From positions 7,221,501-7,285,500 of the forward strand of contig NZ_CP108143.1 in assembly GCF_036206005.1 (NCBI RefSeq): a stretch of DNA of 64,000 nt, in the 5' to 3' direction. Positions within the stretch are counted from its first letter, which is position 1. Each line of letters begins with the position of its first letter. This document shows positions 36,316-45,073 of this stretch, piece after piece. Below the pieces are notes generated by a model, which worked only from the letters and a program-made list of their open reading frames with translations, was not told where the DNA came from and ran no database searches. The stretch comes from Streptomyces sp. NBC_00178. GTDB lineage: Bacteria > Actinomycetota > Actinomycetes > Streptomycetales > Streptomycetaceae. The translations under genes and the position numbers were made by a program.

Positions 36316-38025
36316 ATGTTCACCTTCAGCGCGTTGTCCCGGCGACTGCAGCGCAGTGCGCGCAAGGTGTTCGGATGGGAGCGGCTGCGCCCGGAGCAGT
36401 TGCGGGCGATGAAGTCGGTCATGGAAGGGCGCGACACTCTCGTGGTGATGCCGACCGGCGCAGGGAAGTCCGCCGTCTACCAGGTGCCCGGGGTACTGCT
36501 GTCCGGTCCCACCGTCGTCGTCTCTCCTCTGATCGCCCTGCAACGGGACCAGGTGTACGGCCTGTTGAGACGGGCCGGTGCGGGCGCCGCAGCCGTGAAC
36601 TCCACCCAGAGCCGTGGCGAGAACGACGCGGTGTGGGACCGGATCAGCGAAGGAGACGTCGACTTCGTCTTCCTCGCCCCGGAGCAGCTGGCCAAGGACG
36701 AGGTGGTCGAGCAGCTCGCGGCGGCACGGCCCGCGCTGTTCGTCGTGGACGAGGCGCAGTGCGTGTCGACCTGGGGGCACGACTTCCGGCCCGAGTACCT
36801 GCGGCTGGGCCAGGTGATCGACCGGATCGGCCGCCCGCCGGTGCTCGCCCTCACGGCGAGTGCCGCCGCCCCGGTGCGTGCGGACATCGTCCAGCGGCTC
36901 GGCATGCGCGACGTGCGAGAGGTGGTCACCGGCTTCGACCGGCCCGGAATCCACCTGGAGGTCATTGCCTTCCGGAGCGCCGCCGACAAGCGCCGGGCGG
37001 TGGTCGAACGCGCCGCCGCTGAACCCAAGCCCGGGCTGGTCTACGCGGCAACCCGCAAGGAGTCCGAGGAGTACGCCCGCGAGCTGGGCGACCTGGGGCT
37101 GGGCGTGGCGGCGTACCACGCCGGCCTGCCCGCCAGGGAACGCGGCGCGGTGCACGACCGTTTTCTCGCAGGGGAGCTGGACGTGGTGGTGGCCACCTCC
37201 GCCTTCGGGATGGGCATCGACAAGCCGGACGTCCGGTTCGTGCTGCACGCCTCGGTGCCCGGCTCCCTGGACGCCTACTACCAGGAGATAGGCCGCGCCG
37301 GACGGGACGGGAAGCCGGCCCGGGCGATCCTCGCCTACCGGTCGCAGGACCTCGGCATGCAGCGGTTCTTCGCCTCCGGACGTCCCGACCCGGACATCGT
37401 CTCCCGGGTGGCCGGCACACTGCAGGAACACGCCGGCCCGGTCCGGCCGAGCGACCTGCGCAGCGAGACGGGCCTGACGGCCAGCCGGCTGACGGCTGTC
37501 GTCAATCTGCTGGAACAGGTCGAAGCGGTACGCACCAACGAATCGGGAGACCTGGAGACCACCGGCGCCGTCGATCCGGCGGAGGCCGCCCGCAAGGCCG
37601 TCGAACTCGGTGACGCACACCAGCAGCTGGAGCGATCGCGGGTCGACATGATGCGGGGCTACGCGGAGCACACGGGCTGTCGGCGGCGGTTCCTGCTCGG
37701 CTACTTCGGGCAGGAACCGGAAGCCGGGGGGTCCTGCGGCTCCTGCGACCGCTGCGAGGCCGCGGCACTCTCCCAGGACGCTCCGAAGGCGGCCGCGGGG
37801 TTGCTGGCCGGCACCGGTGGACCGGTGGCCCCGCAGGAGGTGAGCCGCGCCGACGACGCCCCGCACCCCTTCAGGCTCGGCGCCCGGGTCCGGCACGGTC
37901 AGTGGGGGGACGGCTCGGTGATGAGCCAGGACGGCCGTCGGCTGACCGTGCTGTTCGAGACGGCCGGTTACCGCACGCTCTCCTTGGACGTGGTCGAACA
38001 GAACGGCTTGCTGACGTTGCGCTGA
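36316..38025 (+). CDS. recQ: RecQ-type ATP-dependent DNA helicase
   Basis: A 569-residue superfamily 2 helicase. The start at ATG 36316 has GAGGA five bases upstream. Motifs include the aromatic/Q region (FGWERLRPEQLRAMKSVMEG), Walker A (VVMPTGAGKSAVYQVPG), Walker B with DEAQ instead of the usual DEAH (FVVDEAQCVSTWGHDFRPEY), motif III (LALTASAAAPV), and motifs V/VI (VVATSAFGMGIDKPDVR, YYQEIGRAGRDG). The RecQ zinc cysteines follow (GCRRRFLLGYFG..., SCGSCDRCEA). No HRDC domain is present. The C-terminal 55 residues (RLGARVRHGQWGDGSVMSQD) look like the Tudor-like tail of UvrD/PcrA. A role in recombination or repair is expected. Confidence 0.9.
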   Translation: MFTFSALSRRLQRSARKVFGWERLRPEQLRAMKSVMEGRDTLVVMPTGAGKSAVYQVPGVLLSGPTVVVSPLIALQRDQVYGLLRRAGAGAAAVNSTQSRGENDAVWDRISEGDVDFVFLAPEQLAKDEVVEQLAAARPALFVVDEAQCVSTWGHDFRPEYLRLGQVIDRIGRPPVLALTASAAAPVRADIVQRLGMRDVREVVTGFDRPGIHLEVIAFRSAADKRRAVVERAAAEPKPGLVYAATRKESEEYARELGDLGLGVAAYHAGLPARERGAVHDRFLAGELDVVVATSAFGMGIDKPDVRFVLHASVPGSLDAYYQEIGRAGRDGKPARAILAYRSQDLGMQRFFASGRPDPDIVSRVAGTLQEHAGPVRPSDLRSETGLTASRLTAVVNLLEQVEAVRTNESGDLETTGAVDPAEAARKAVELGDAHQQLERSRVDMMRGYAEHTGCRRRFLLGYFGQEPEAGGSCGSCDRCEAAALSQDAPKAAAGLLAGTGGPVAPQEVSRADDAPHPFRLGARVRHGQWGDGSVMSQDGRRLTVLFETAGYRTLSLDVVEQNGLLTLR

Positions 38026-38134
38026 AGGTACGCGGCCGGCGCGGACCACAGGCCGGGCCGCGGGCACTCGTCCCGCCGCCGTGGGATCGCGGGCCCGCTC
38101 CGGCTGGGCCTGATCCGAACGAAAGACCCTGGTA

Positions 38135-38374
38135 GTGCTTCGTTACCTTGGGTGATCTTGGCTGGTGGTGGCTCTTGGGGGTGTGAAGCTTGCGCGCTCG
38201 GCGGATCAGCGCGCGGACGGTGACGAACGCGGCGGCGAGGTGGAGGTGGAAATCGACGACCTCGCCGTCGCGTTCGAAGCACCTGTGGATCTTGCCGTAG
38301 CCGTTCGTCCATGACTGCGTACGTTCGACCACCCAACGCTTGCCAACTCGGATCGGGGCCGGGAAGCCCTTCAC
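38135..38374 (-). pseudogene. IS5-type transposase C-terminal fragment
   Basis: The minus strand reads PIRVGKRWVVERTQSWTNGY, GKIHRCFERDGEVVDFHLHL and AAAFVTVRALIRRARKLH, the conserved last third of a Streptomyces IS5-like transposase including the catalytic Glu. It follows the helicase gene tail to tail. The upstream part is missing. Confidence 0.82.
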
Positions 38375-38456
38375 GGCTGTCTCACCGATCAGCCTGTGAT
38401 CGCCCAGTGTGGTATTGCCGAACTACCGGCGAGGACCTCGTGTCGCACAGGCCGAC

Positions 38457-38510
38457 CGGGTGCAGATGTCTCGAGTCGAGCGCCGGGTGCAGATTTCTCG
38501 AGTCGAGCGC
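38457..38510. repeat. Two tandem 27-bp repeats
   Basis: The unit starts CGGGTGCAGAT and contains TCTCGAGTCGAGCGC. The copies at 38457-38483 and 38484-38510 differ at one base. The embedded CTCGA/TCGAG dyads are short palindromes. It lies in non-coding DNA between IS debris and the SDR terminator. Confidence 0.9.
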
Positions 38511-38535
38511 GGTGATGTGCCGCTTGAACACGGCT

Positions 38536-38569
38536 GAGGGGTGAGACCGATATGTCGGTCTCACCCCTC
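38536..38569 (-). terminator. Perfect 15-bp hairpin after the SDR gene
   Basis: GAGGGGTGAGACCGA and TCGGTCTCACCCCTC enclose a TATG loop. The hairpin lies 88 bp beyond the stop of the minus-strand SDR gene. Confidence 0.65.
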
Positions 38570-38656
38570 CAGCCTTGCTTTGTGGCGCGCTGTGGGCGGG
38601 CCCATCATCCTCCTGTGTTCGGGTGGACGTGTGCTTGGTGGTGCGTGTGGGTGGGT

Positions 38657-39421
38657 TTACCAGGCGCTTGCGCCGCCGTCGACGGGGTAGTTGGCGCCGG
38701 TGATGAAGGACGCCCGGTCGGAGGCGAGGAACGCGGCGAGTTCGACGATCTCCTCGGGCTGCGCGAAGCGCTTGAGGAGGACCTTGCTGGTGACGGCGTC
38801 CCTCATAGCCTGGTTGTCGCCGAGGTCCCGGTCACTTGCAGGGGTCAGGACCGGGCCCGGGCTGATGGCCACGGCCCGGATTCCGTGGGGTGCGCCCTCG
38901 AGTGCGAGCTGTCGTGTCATTCCGATGACGCCCGCGTTGGCCGCGGTGTGGGCGACCATGGGGGGAGTGGAGCCCGCGATCAGCCCGGCCTCCGATGCGA
39001 CGTTGATGATGACCCCGCCACCGCGCTGGACGAGGTGGGGCCAGGTGTACTTCGATACGAAGAAGGGGATGTCGAGTTCCCCGGCTTCCGTCGCGCGCCA
39101 GTCCTCGATGGAGAAGTCGGGCATTGCGCCGAAGCGCATCATGGCCGCGTTGTTGTAGACGGCATCGAGCCCGCCGTAGGCAGCTGCGGCCTCGTCGGCC
39201 ATCCGGTGCACCTGGTCCGCGTCGGTGAGGTCGACCGGCGCGATGCTCGTCATCTCGCCGCCGGCCTCGCGTACGAGGTCGGCCGTTTCCGCGTTCTCGG
39301 CGGCGTGGATGTCGACGCCGACGATCTTCGCCCCCTCTCGGGCGAAGATCAGAGCGGCGACGCGACCCATACCTCCGCCGGTGCCCGTGACGAGTACTAC
39401 CTTGCCGTCGAGTATTCCCAT
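38657..39421 (-). CDS. Short-chain dehydrogenase/reductase with altered active-site motif
   Basis: A 254-residue SDR starting MGILDGKVVLVTGTGGGMGR at ATG 39421. The coenzyme motif TGxxxGxG (TGTGGGMG, residues 13-20) and the NNAA strand (LDAVYNNAAMMRFG) are intact, and the active-site serine lies in NVASEAGLIAG. Where the family has YxxxK (AYAASKAG), this protein has AHTAANAG, replacing the catalytic Tyr with His and Lys with Asn. Activity may be lost or changed. It is divergent from a TetR regulator, with two operator-like repeats between them. Confidence 0.88.
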   Translation of the reverse strand: MGILDGKVVLVTGTGGGMGRVAALIFAREGAKIVGVDIHAAENAETADLVREAGGEMTSIAPVDLTDADQVHRMADEAAAAYGGLDAVYNNAAMMRFGAMPDFSIEDWRATEAGELDIPFFVSKYTWPHLVQRGGGVIINVASEAGLIAGSTPPMVAHTAANAGVIGMTRQLALEGAPHGIRAVAISPGPVLTPASDRDLGDNQAMRDAVTSKVLLKRFAQPEEIVELAAFLASDRASFITGANYPVDGGASAW

Positions 39422-39487
39422 GACCTTGTCTCCTGCTTCTGGATCTGTCAGCCGAAATTTGCTTGACGAGGCAAGCATGCTCCTGCC

Positions 39488-39527
39488 TCTGACAAACGTC
39501 AAGCGCCGATCTGACAAGCGTCAAGTG
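39488..39527. promoter_or_regulatory. Double TetR-type operator between SDR and TetR genes
   Basis: Two copies of TCTGACAARCGTCAAGYG, 22 bp apart (starts 39488 and 39510), each contain the dyad TGAC-N4-GTCA. Spacing of two helical turns in a divergent promoter is typical of cooperative TetR-family binding. Confidence 0.68.
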
Positions 39528-39646
39528 CGTCGCTTATGCTTCTCACAGGCGCGGGCGATCGGCGGGGAAGGCTGCGGCACCGTGGCAGCGGTGATCCGGG
39601 GGAGTGGCGACGGCAGGCATATGGCTGTGAACGGATTGGTGGAGAA

Positions 39647-40309
39647 GTGGTCGACGGGAATCGCAGGGCCGCGAAGTCGCCGGCGCGAGGCAAGTACGCC
39701 CCTGCGCAGCTGGACGAGGGTGAGATCCTCCGGCGCGGGCTCGACACTTTCGCCGAGCTCGGCTACGCCGCGACCACGGTGCGGGAGCTTGCTCGGCGCC
39801 TTGAGGTCAGCCACAACTTCATCAATGACCGCTATGGGTCAAAAGACAACTTCTGGCGCACTGTCGTGGACTTCGCGATGCGGGACGATCAGGACGATTT
39901 CGATCATCAGTTGGCCAAGTCAGGCGACGACGACGAGCACCTGACCGGAGTGATCGTTCAGCTCTACCGCCGATCAGCGAACGCCTCGGCAAAAAACCGG
40001 CTGCTGGCCGACGAATCCACACGCGACTCCGACCGCTTGGACTACCTGCATCAGCGGTTCATCCAACCGTTCTGGGACAGCATCGAGCCCGCCATCAACA
40101 ACCTCATAGCCGTAGGCCGCATCCCGCGAGTCCCGCCGCACGTCCTGTACACCGCCATCACCGGACCCGCGCTGGCCCTCGCCCAGGCCCCCGTCGCCGA
40201 CCGCCTCAACCCCACTGCCGCACCGGTGGCGCAGCAGGATCGCAACGACATGGCCGATACACTCTCCAGCCTCGTTTTGCACGGCCTGCTCCGCCCGTGC
40301 GGGCAGTGA
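39647..40309 (+). CDS. TetR-family transcriptional regulator
   Basis: A 220-residue protein when started at GTG 39647. The TetR helix-turn-helix is at about residues 18-65 (LRRGLDTFAELGYAATTVRE, LARRLEVSHNFINDRYGSKD). The C-terminal domain is all-helical (FIQPFWDSIEPAINNLIAVG, PPHVLYTAITGPALALAQAP). Such proteins repress neighbouring genes until a small ligand binds. The divergent SDR and the repeats at 39488-39527 make autoregulation and SDR control likely. Confidence 0.9.
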   Translation: MVDGNRRAAKSPARGKYAPAQLDEGEILRRGLDTFAELGYAATTVRELARRLEVSHNFINDRYGSKDNFWRTVVDFAMRDDQDDFDHQLAKSGDDDEHLTGVIVQLYRRSANASAKNRLLADESTRDSDRLDYLHQRFIQPFWDSIEPAINNLIAVGRIPRVPPHVLYTAITGPALALAQAPVADRLNPTAAPVAQQDRNDMADTLSSLVLHGLLRPCGQ

Positions 40310-40390
40310 ACGGCGTGTGCCGCAGCAGGGCCGGGTCTTGACGGTCGGCGACTCGACCGACACCACAACTGCCAGCCCCTGTTCCGCTTG

Positions 40391-40778
40391 ACCTGCCGCG
40401 CGCAGGGAGCAGGCACGGGTTGCGCTTCGGATCTCGGGCCCGGCGGGCGGGGTCGTATCCTCGGTCGCAAGGTACGACGACCTGAGCGCACTCGCAGCGC
40501 TCGTGGAGCGGTTCACGCCCGCGGAAGCAGCCGAACTCGAAGACGTGCGCCGCCTCGACGACCTGTTCAGCGGCCACCCACGGGTTATCGAGACCATCCA
40601 GACAGTGCTCCAGAACGACGACAGCCTGCGCCAGGCAGCGACGGCCCTGGATGTCCACCACTCGACATTGCAGGAGCGCCTGACCTTGCTGAGCGCCCAA
40701 CTCGGCTATTCGCCGACGAAGGGCCGCAGACGCCAGTGCGCCATGGTCGCGTCGCTGCTGTGGCGCGTCGCTCACTGA
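40391..40778 (+). pseudogene. C-terminal fragment of a PucR-type regulator
   Basis: The frame following a stop at 40391 reads VVSSVARYDDLSALAALVER, RLDDLFSGHPRVIETIQTVL and SLRQAATALDVHHSTLQERL, the C-terminal helix-turn-helix (HTH_30) of PucR/CdaR-like regulators. It continues LLSAQLGYSPT and MVASLLWRVAH. Only about 128 codons remain and no ribosome-binding site is seen, so it is probably a truncated relic, although a start at GTG 40503 could yield a 91-residue DNA-binding peptide. Confidence 0.62.
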
Positions 40779-40989
40779 TCGCGCCCGCGATCGCCGAACC
40801 TCACCGAGACAGTGGATGTCCCGCGGATGAAAGAGACGCCCCCTACCACCCTCAGGCCGCCCGCGACCAAGCGCTGGAGCAGCGGCGCCGTGCCGCTGAA
40901 CCGAAGGCGAAAGCCTGCCGGAGAGGGCCTGGCTGAGCTTCCGGGAACAGCGGGCGGTCTGCCGGGCGCCGCCCCCCCCATCAGCTATT

Positions 40990-41304
40990 TGCCAGTCATC
41001 CTGAGCGTGGTGGTGGAGATCGAGGCGGCCAGGAGCGACCGCAGGAGATCGGTCGGTTCCGTCACCGGCCCCGCGTCCTGCGGGGATGACGATGGACCAC
41101 CTTTCATCTGCAACAGCGGCGCGAAATGCGTCTCGTGATACAGCTTGCCGCCCACCGTCAGCAGATCGGCGACCGCATCCGCCCCACCCGGGACCGCTCC
41201 AGGCCCAGCCACTCCAGCAGGGTGGTGTTGATCTACGCGCTGGTGCCGTCCATCAGCGTCGACAGATACCCGCACGGAGCCTGCTCGTACAACTCCTCAG
41301 CACT
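40990..41304 (-). pseudogene. PAS-domain protein remnant
   Basis: Three minus-strand frames join to give ELYEQAPCGYLSTLMDGTSA, INTTLLEWLGLERSR and DLLTVGGKLYHETHFAPLLQ. This is a PAS domain of the kind found N-terminal to SpoIIE-type phosphatases and related sensors. At least two frameshifts and missing ends mark it as decayed. The gap 40779-40989 has no gene. Confidence 0.6.
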
Positions 41305-41394
41305 GCCCACCGGATGGTGAGGCAGTCCGGTGGCGCCCAGAACTCGAACAGGCGTGGCATTGGAGCGTGCCAGCCTACGCCTTCCCCCAGGACT

Positions 41395-41770
41395 TCCTCG
41401 GCCCTTCCCACCGAGTCCGGCGGCCTGGTCGTTGAGCATGTCGTGGCATGTCGTGGCGGGTCGTGTCGCCTCGGCACCCGAAGTACTTCGGGTGCGGCCG
41501 CGCGTACAGCGATGGTACGGGGACGATGTACCGCTTCCTGTCCACCGAGGCGGCCTAGTCCCCGCCCCGGGTCTTGGCGGGCGGGATGGGCGCCTGGTGC
41601 TCAGTGAGGGTGGCGTTCGCGGCCCGGTACGTCGCCAGTCGCGGGTATGTCTGGTCGACGTGGGACAGCCTGCCGTACTTCAGCGGGTCCGTGTCGCCCA
41701 TGAGCGGGGTGTAGCCGATGTTGTAGCCGTGGGCGACCAGTTGCGCGGCGATCGTGACGTTCGGGTCCTT
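41395..41770 (-). pseudogene. Tn3-family transposase remnant
   Basis: The minus strand reads HGYNIGYTPLMGDTDPLKYG and RLSHVDQTYPRLATYRAANA, then after a stop ASVDRKRYIVPVPSLYARPH, PKYFGCR and, one frame over, DMLNDQAAGLGGK. This is a central part of DDE Tn3-type transposases. The first 71 codons are fused in frame to the XRE gene at 41555-42730. The 22-bp palindrome at 41474-41495 lies inside the HPKYFGC codons. Confidence 0.72.
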
Positions 41771-42730
41771 CGGGCGGGCCTCGTTTCGCAGCGGCGGACT
41801 GTGAGGGGGCGGTGTACCGGTCTGCGCGGTCCGGCTGCCCGGGCCGGGACCCATGATCGCTGGCGTACCGGCTTGGTGGTAACCGCCATGCCCCGAGGCC
41901 GGGTTCCGGGCAGCGGCCCACCTGGTGAGTATGGGGAACTTCTCCGTCGTGGGGCTGCCGTCCTCGGCTGTGTATGTGGTGATGGAGGTCCCGGGCTCGC
42001 CAGGCATCTCGAGCACGCCGTAGGAGACGTCGAGGGTGCCGGCCTCGGGGTGGCAGTAGGCTTTTTTGGCCGGTGCGGTGCTCGTGGACGTCCTGAGCGG
42101 CCCAGTCCTGTCGAAACTGCGGGCTACGGGTCGACAGCTCGCCGACGAGCGCTGTGAGGCCGGTGTCGGGGGGTCGCGTCCGACCTGGAAGCGGAGCATC
42201 GCCGCGGTCAGGCTGCACGCCAGCGGCCAGTGGGCGAAGAACTGCTCCGCGCGGGAGTCCAGGAAGGTGAACCGGGCGAGGCTGTCGCTGTCGAAGAGCT
42301 GGGCGAACATCGCCCGCCCGGGCAGGTTCGTGGCGATGACGTCCTGGTGGGTGTTGTAGGCCGGGGGTACCGCCAGGCTGTCGAGCACCCGGTGCATCGA
42401 TTCCCGCAGGCCCTTCTGAACCGGCGTGGCCAGACGCGGCGCGGCAGTGCCTCGGGCCGGCGTGTTGAGGTGCTCGCGTTCGACATCGGTGAGCTGCAGC
42501 ACGCGGGCGATGGAGTCGAGCACACCGTCGGAAGCGGTGCGCAGCTTCGTGCTGCCGCGTTCGAGCTTGGTGTAGTAGTCCGGGCTCATACCGGCGAGGA
42601 CCGCGGCTTCCTCCCGCCGCGGGCCCGGCACGCGTCGTTCGGAGTCACCGGCTGCGAGCCCGGCCTGCTCGGGGGTGATGCTAGCCCGCTTCGCGATGAG
42701 GAACTCACGGATGCCGTCCTTCGTACCCAT
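41555..42730 (-). CDS. XRE/MmyB-like regulator with a Tn3-derived tail and two compensating frameshifts
   Basis: A 391-codon frame from ATG 42730. Residues 1-85 are a cro/C1 helix-turn-helix (PRREEAAVLAGMSPDYYTKL, ERGSTKLRTASDGVLDSIAR). The MmyB-like domain begins (MHRVLDSLAVPPAYNTHQDV, FTFLDSRAEQFFAHWPLACS). Between about 42170 and 42065 the family-like sequence (TALVGELSTRSPQFRQDWAA) lies in another frame, then the family frame returns (HPEAGTLDVSYGVLEMPGEP). The two shifts sit at C6 and A6 runs. From about 41770 the frame enters a Tn3 transposase relic. DNA binding may survive; ligand sensing probably does not. Confidence 0.7.
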   Translation of the reverse strand: MGTKDGIREFLIAKRASITPEQAGLAAGDSERRVPGPRREEAAVLAGMSPDYYTKLERGSTKLRTASDGVLDSIARVLQLTDVEREHLNTPARGTAAPRLATPVQKGLRESMHRVLDSLAVPPAYNTHQDVIATNLPGRAMFAQLFDSDSLARFTFLDSRAEQFFAHWPLACSLTAAMLRFQVGRDPPTPASQRSSASCRPVARSFDRTGPLRTSTSTAPAKKAYCHPEAGTLDVSYGVLEMPGEPGTSITTYTAEDGSPTTEKFPILTRWAAARNPASGHGGYHQAGTPAIMGPGPGSRTAQTGTPPPHSPPLRNEARPKDPNVTIAAQLVAHGYNIGYTPLMGDTDPLKYGRLSHVDQTYPRLATYRAANATLTEHQAPIPPAKTRGGD

Positions 42731-42963
42731 GGCCCGTACCCATGGCCGCCTCTCGAAATGCGCAGGCAGTCAGCCGCCCGCACGATCAACGGTACGGCAG
42801 GGAGTGCGTCTCCTGGGGGGCCTGACGGACCCTCCCGGTATCGCTTTTACGGCCGGCGGACTCGACGGTGTCGCGCCGCACGTGCGTCTGATCGTGAACA
42901 CCCCCTGCCCCTGGCTCGCCGAAGAGCCGGCCCGGCGGGGAAGCGAAGAAGAGGGCAAATGTA

Positions 42964-43711
42964 ATGGGCATCAAACATTCCGGGGAAAGTCGTCGTCATC
43001 ACCGGTGCGGATCGGTGAGGCGACCGCGAAGCTGCTGGCTGCCAAGGGGAGCCAAGGTCGTCCTCGGCGCTCGACGCCACGACCGGCTGGAGCGGATCGT
43101 CGAGGAGATCGCTGCCGCCAGCGGCGAGGCAGTCAGCCGGGTGATCGACGTCACCCGGCAGGCGGACGACGAAGCGCTCGTGCAGCTGGCCAAGGAGACC
43201 TACGGGCGCCTCGACGCGATCTTCCTCAACGCCGGCCTCATGCCCAACAGCCCGCTTTCGGCACTCAAGACCGAGCAGTGGCACCAGATGGTCGACATGA
43301 ACATCACCGGTGTACTCAAACGGCGTCGCCGCGGTGCTGCCGACGTTCATCGGGCAGAAGGCCGGCCACGTCCTGACCACCTCCTCGGTCGCGGGCCTGA
43401 AGGCATACCCGGGCGGGGCCGTGTACGGCGGAACCAAGTGGTTCGTGCGCGACTTCATGGAGGTGCTGCGGATGGAGTCCGCAGCCGAGGGCACCAACAT
43501 CCGCACCGCCACGATCTACCCCGCGGCCATCAACACCGAGCTGCTGGGCGTGATCAGCGACAGGGACACGGCCGAGGGCGCGCAGGCGGTGTACGACCGG
43601 TACGGCATCGCGCCGGAGCGGGTGGCCGACGTCGTGGCCTACGCGCTCGACCTGCCTGCCGACACCACCGTCGACGAGTTCACGATCGGGCCGGCCGCCC
43701 AGCCCTGGTGA
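42964..43711 (+). pseudogene. Short-chain dehydrogenase pseudogene
   Basis: Pieces in different frames give IPGKVVVITGA, IGEATAKLLAAKG, then GAKVVLGARRHDRLERIVEE, YGRLDAIFLNAGLMPNSPLS and MVDMNITGV. After a frameshift near 43315 follow VLPTFIGQKAGHVLTTSSVA and GAVYGGTKWFVRDFMEVLRM (intact YxxxK), ending EFTIGPAAQPW. At least three frameshifts near the N-terminus and one in the middle disable it. It resembles SDRs of about 245 residues. The gap 42731-42963 has no gene. Confidence 0.82.
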
Positions 43712-43949
43712 ATGACGCGCGGGGTGACGACGCCGCGCGATTTCCCCGCGCCTCGGCACCTGCCCCGCCCTGCCGGGGGGCCGGGTGTGGTGTGGGGGCG
43801 CGCTGTGAACGGAGGGGAAGGCCGGGGTTGCGAGCCCCGGCTCCTGGGCCGCGAGCCTGACTGGCCCGAGGGAGGTTGAGTGGTCTGGGGCATCTGCCGC
43901 CCGGCAGCGAGCAACCCTGGGTCCTGTTCGCCGGGAGGACGACTACCTC

Positions 43950-44470
43950 GCTGACCGAAGGGCGAAAATCTATCCTGACCAGAGTAGACATCAGGTGGTG
44001 GTGCGGTTATGGTTTCTCTCGTAGCCAGAAGGACAGCAGGGCCGGGCAGAGACGAACTGCCCGGCAGCAATACCCGCAGTACAGGTAGGTGCAGTTCGCA
44101 GGACGGTGCGGTGGTGGAGTTTCGAAGCCAGGGTTGTTGCAGGACGGCGACGGGACTGACGACCGGACCGGGCGGCCCGCAGTGATCAGGGGCCACCATG
44201 AGCAGGACCGCAGTTGACGCGGTAGCAGTACCGGCTTGTGCAGTTCGCAGTACCAGCAGTGCAGTGAGTAAGCGGTACCTCGGTGAAGGCGTCGGCTGCG
44301 GGCGCGCGCATCGGGAGGTTCGGCAGTGGGGTTCCAAGCCAGAGCAGTGGCAGGACGGGCGACGGGGCTGGCTGCCGAAAGGGTGGCGCTGTCACAGGCC
44401 ACCCAGTAGTACGCATCACAGTTCGCGTACCAGCAGTACGCAGAAAAGCAGGACCAGCAGGTGAGCAAGT
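43950..44470. repeat. Degenerate CAGT-rich repeat region
   Basis: Three diverged copies of a motif containing GCAGTTCGCAG/GCGTACCAGCAGTAC lie at about 44090, 44236 and 44418. A second shared block (GAAGCCAG...GCAGGACGGCGACGGG) occurs at about 44124 and 44335. The sequence is lower in GC than its surroundings. The overlapping minus-strand frame gives a Cys/Tyr-rich repeat peptide that is probably not real. The 43712-44743 gap holds no supported gene, and these repeats remain unexplained. Confidence 0.6.
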
Positions 44471-44683
44471 CAGTGATCCCAGAGGGATGAACGGAGGATT
44501 GAGGCACCATCAGGATCGCCCGGACACCACGCGAGTCCGGGTACCGCAGGACATCGATAGTGAGGTGGTCTCCGGTCAAGCAACCCCGATCCCCGCACCC
44601 CCGACCCCAGCATTCAGGTCGGGTACGCGGAAACAACAGGCCGGCACACGTTCAGGGCCGGCAGATGGTGTAGCAGTTCCTTT

Positions 44684-44715
44684 GGGGTCCCGGTGCAACA
44701 TGGCACCGGGGCCCC
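44684..44715 (+). promoter_or_regulatory. Leader hairpin just before the MerR-like gene
   Basis: GGGGTCCCGGTGC pairs with GCACCGGGGCCCC (one G-U pair) over a 6-nt loop, ending 28 bases before the GTG start. Its position suits an attenuator or a terminator of an upstream transcript. Confidence 0.55.
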
Positions 44716-44743
44716 TCCACGCGTTCCCGCAGAAGAGGTGCAA

Positions 44744-45073
44744 GTGACAGCAGACGACTCGTTCAACCGTCTCGACGACGACGACTACCCCGCCTACACC
44801 ATGGGCCGCGCCGCAGCCATGCTGGGCACCACCCAGGGCTTCCTCCGCGCCATCGGCGAAGCCAAACTCATCACCCCCCTGCGCTCACAGGGCGGCCACC
44901 GCCGCTACTCCCGCTACCAGCTGCGCATCGCCGCTCGCGCCCGTGAACTCGTCGACGGCGGTACCCCGATCGAGGCGGCCTGCCGCATCGTCATCCTCGA
45001 GGACCAGCTCGAAGAAGCACAGCGCATCAACGCCGAATACCGCCGCACCGCCAAAGGGGCCACCACGGACTGA
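44744..45073 (+). CDS. Small MerR-type helix-turn-helix regulator
   Basis: A 109-residue protein from GTG 44744, after an AGAGGTG site. Residues about 16-60 carry a MerR-like winged helix (YTMGRAAAMLGTTQGFLRAI, LITPLRSQGGHRRYSRYQLR). A helical tail follows (CRIVILEDQLEEAQRINAEY), with no metal- or drug-binding domain. Regulators of this compact type are common in Streptomyces. Their targets are unknown. Confidence 0.85.
   Translation: MTADDSFNRLDDDDYPAYTMGRAAAMLGTTQGFLRAIGEAKLITPLRSQGGHRRYSRYQLRIAARARELVDGGTPIEAACRIVILEDQLEEAQRINAEYRRTAKGATTD

Noticed and set aside
35716..38067. A 783-codon minus-strand open frame antisense to the RecQ gene
   Set aside because: It is Gly/His/Arg-rich without any domain and lies exactly opposite a clear helicase; it is a high-GC shadow frame.
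41474..41495. A 22-bp perfect palindrome (GCACCCGAAGT and its complement)
   Set aside because: It lies within the HPKYFGC codons of the Tn3 transposase relic, where the coding sequence explains much of the symmetry; no neighbouring promoter.
44007..44636. A minus-strand Cys/Tyr-rich repeat peptide of 209 codons
   Set aside because: The peptide repeats merely reflect the DNA repeats of the region; there is no ribosome-binding site and the composition is implausible.
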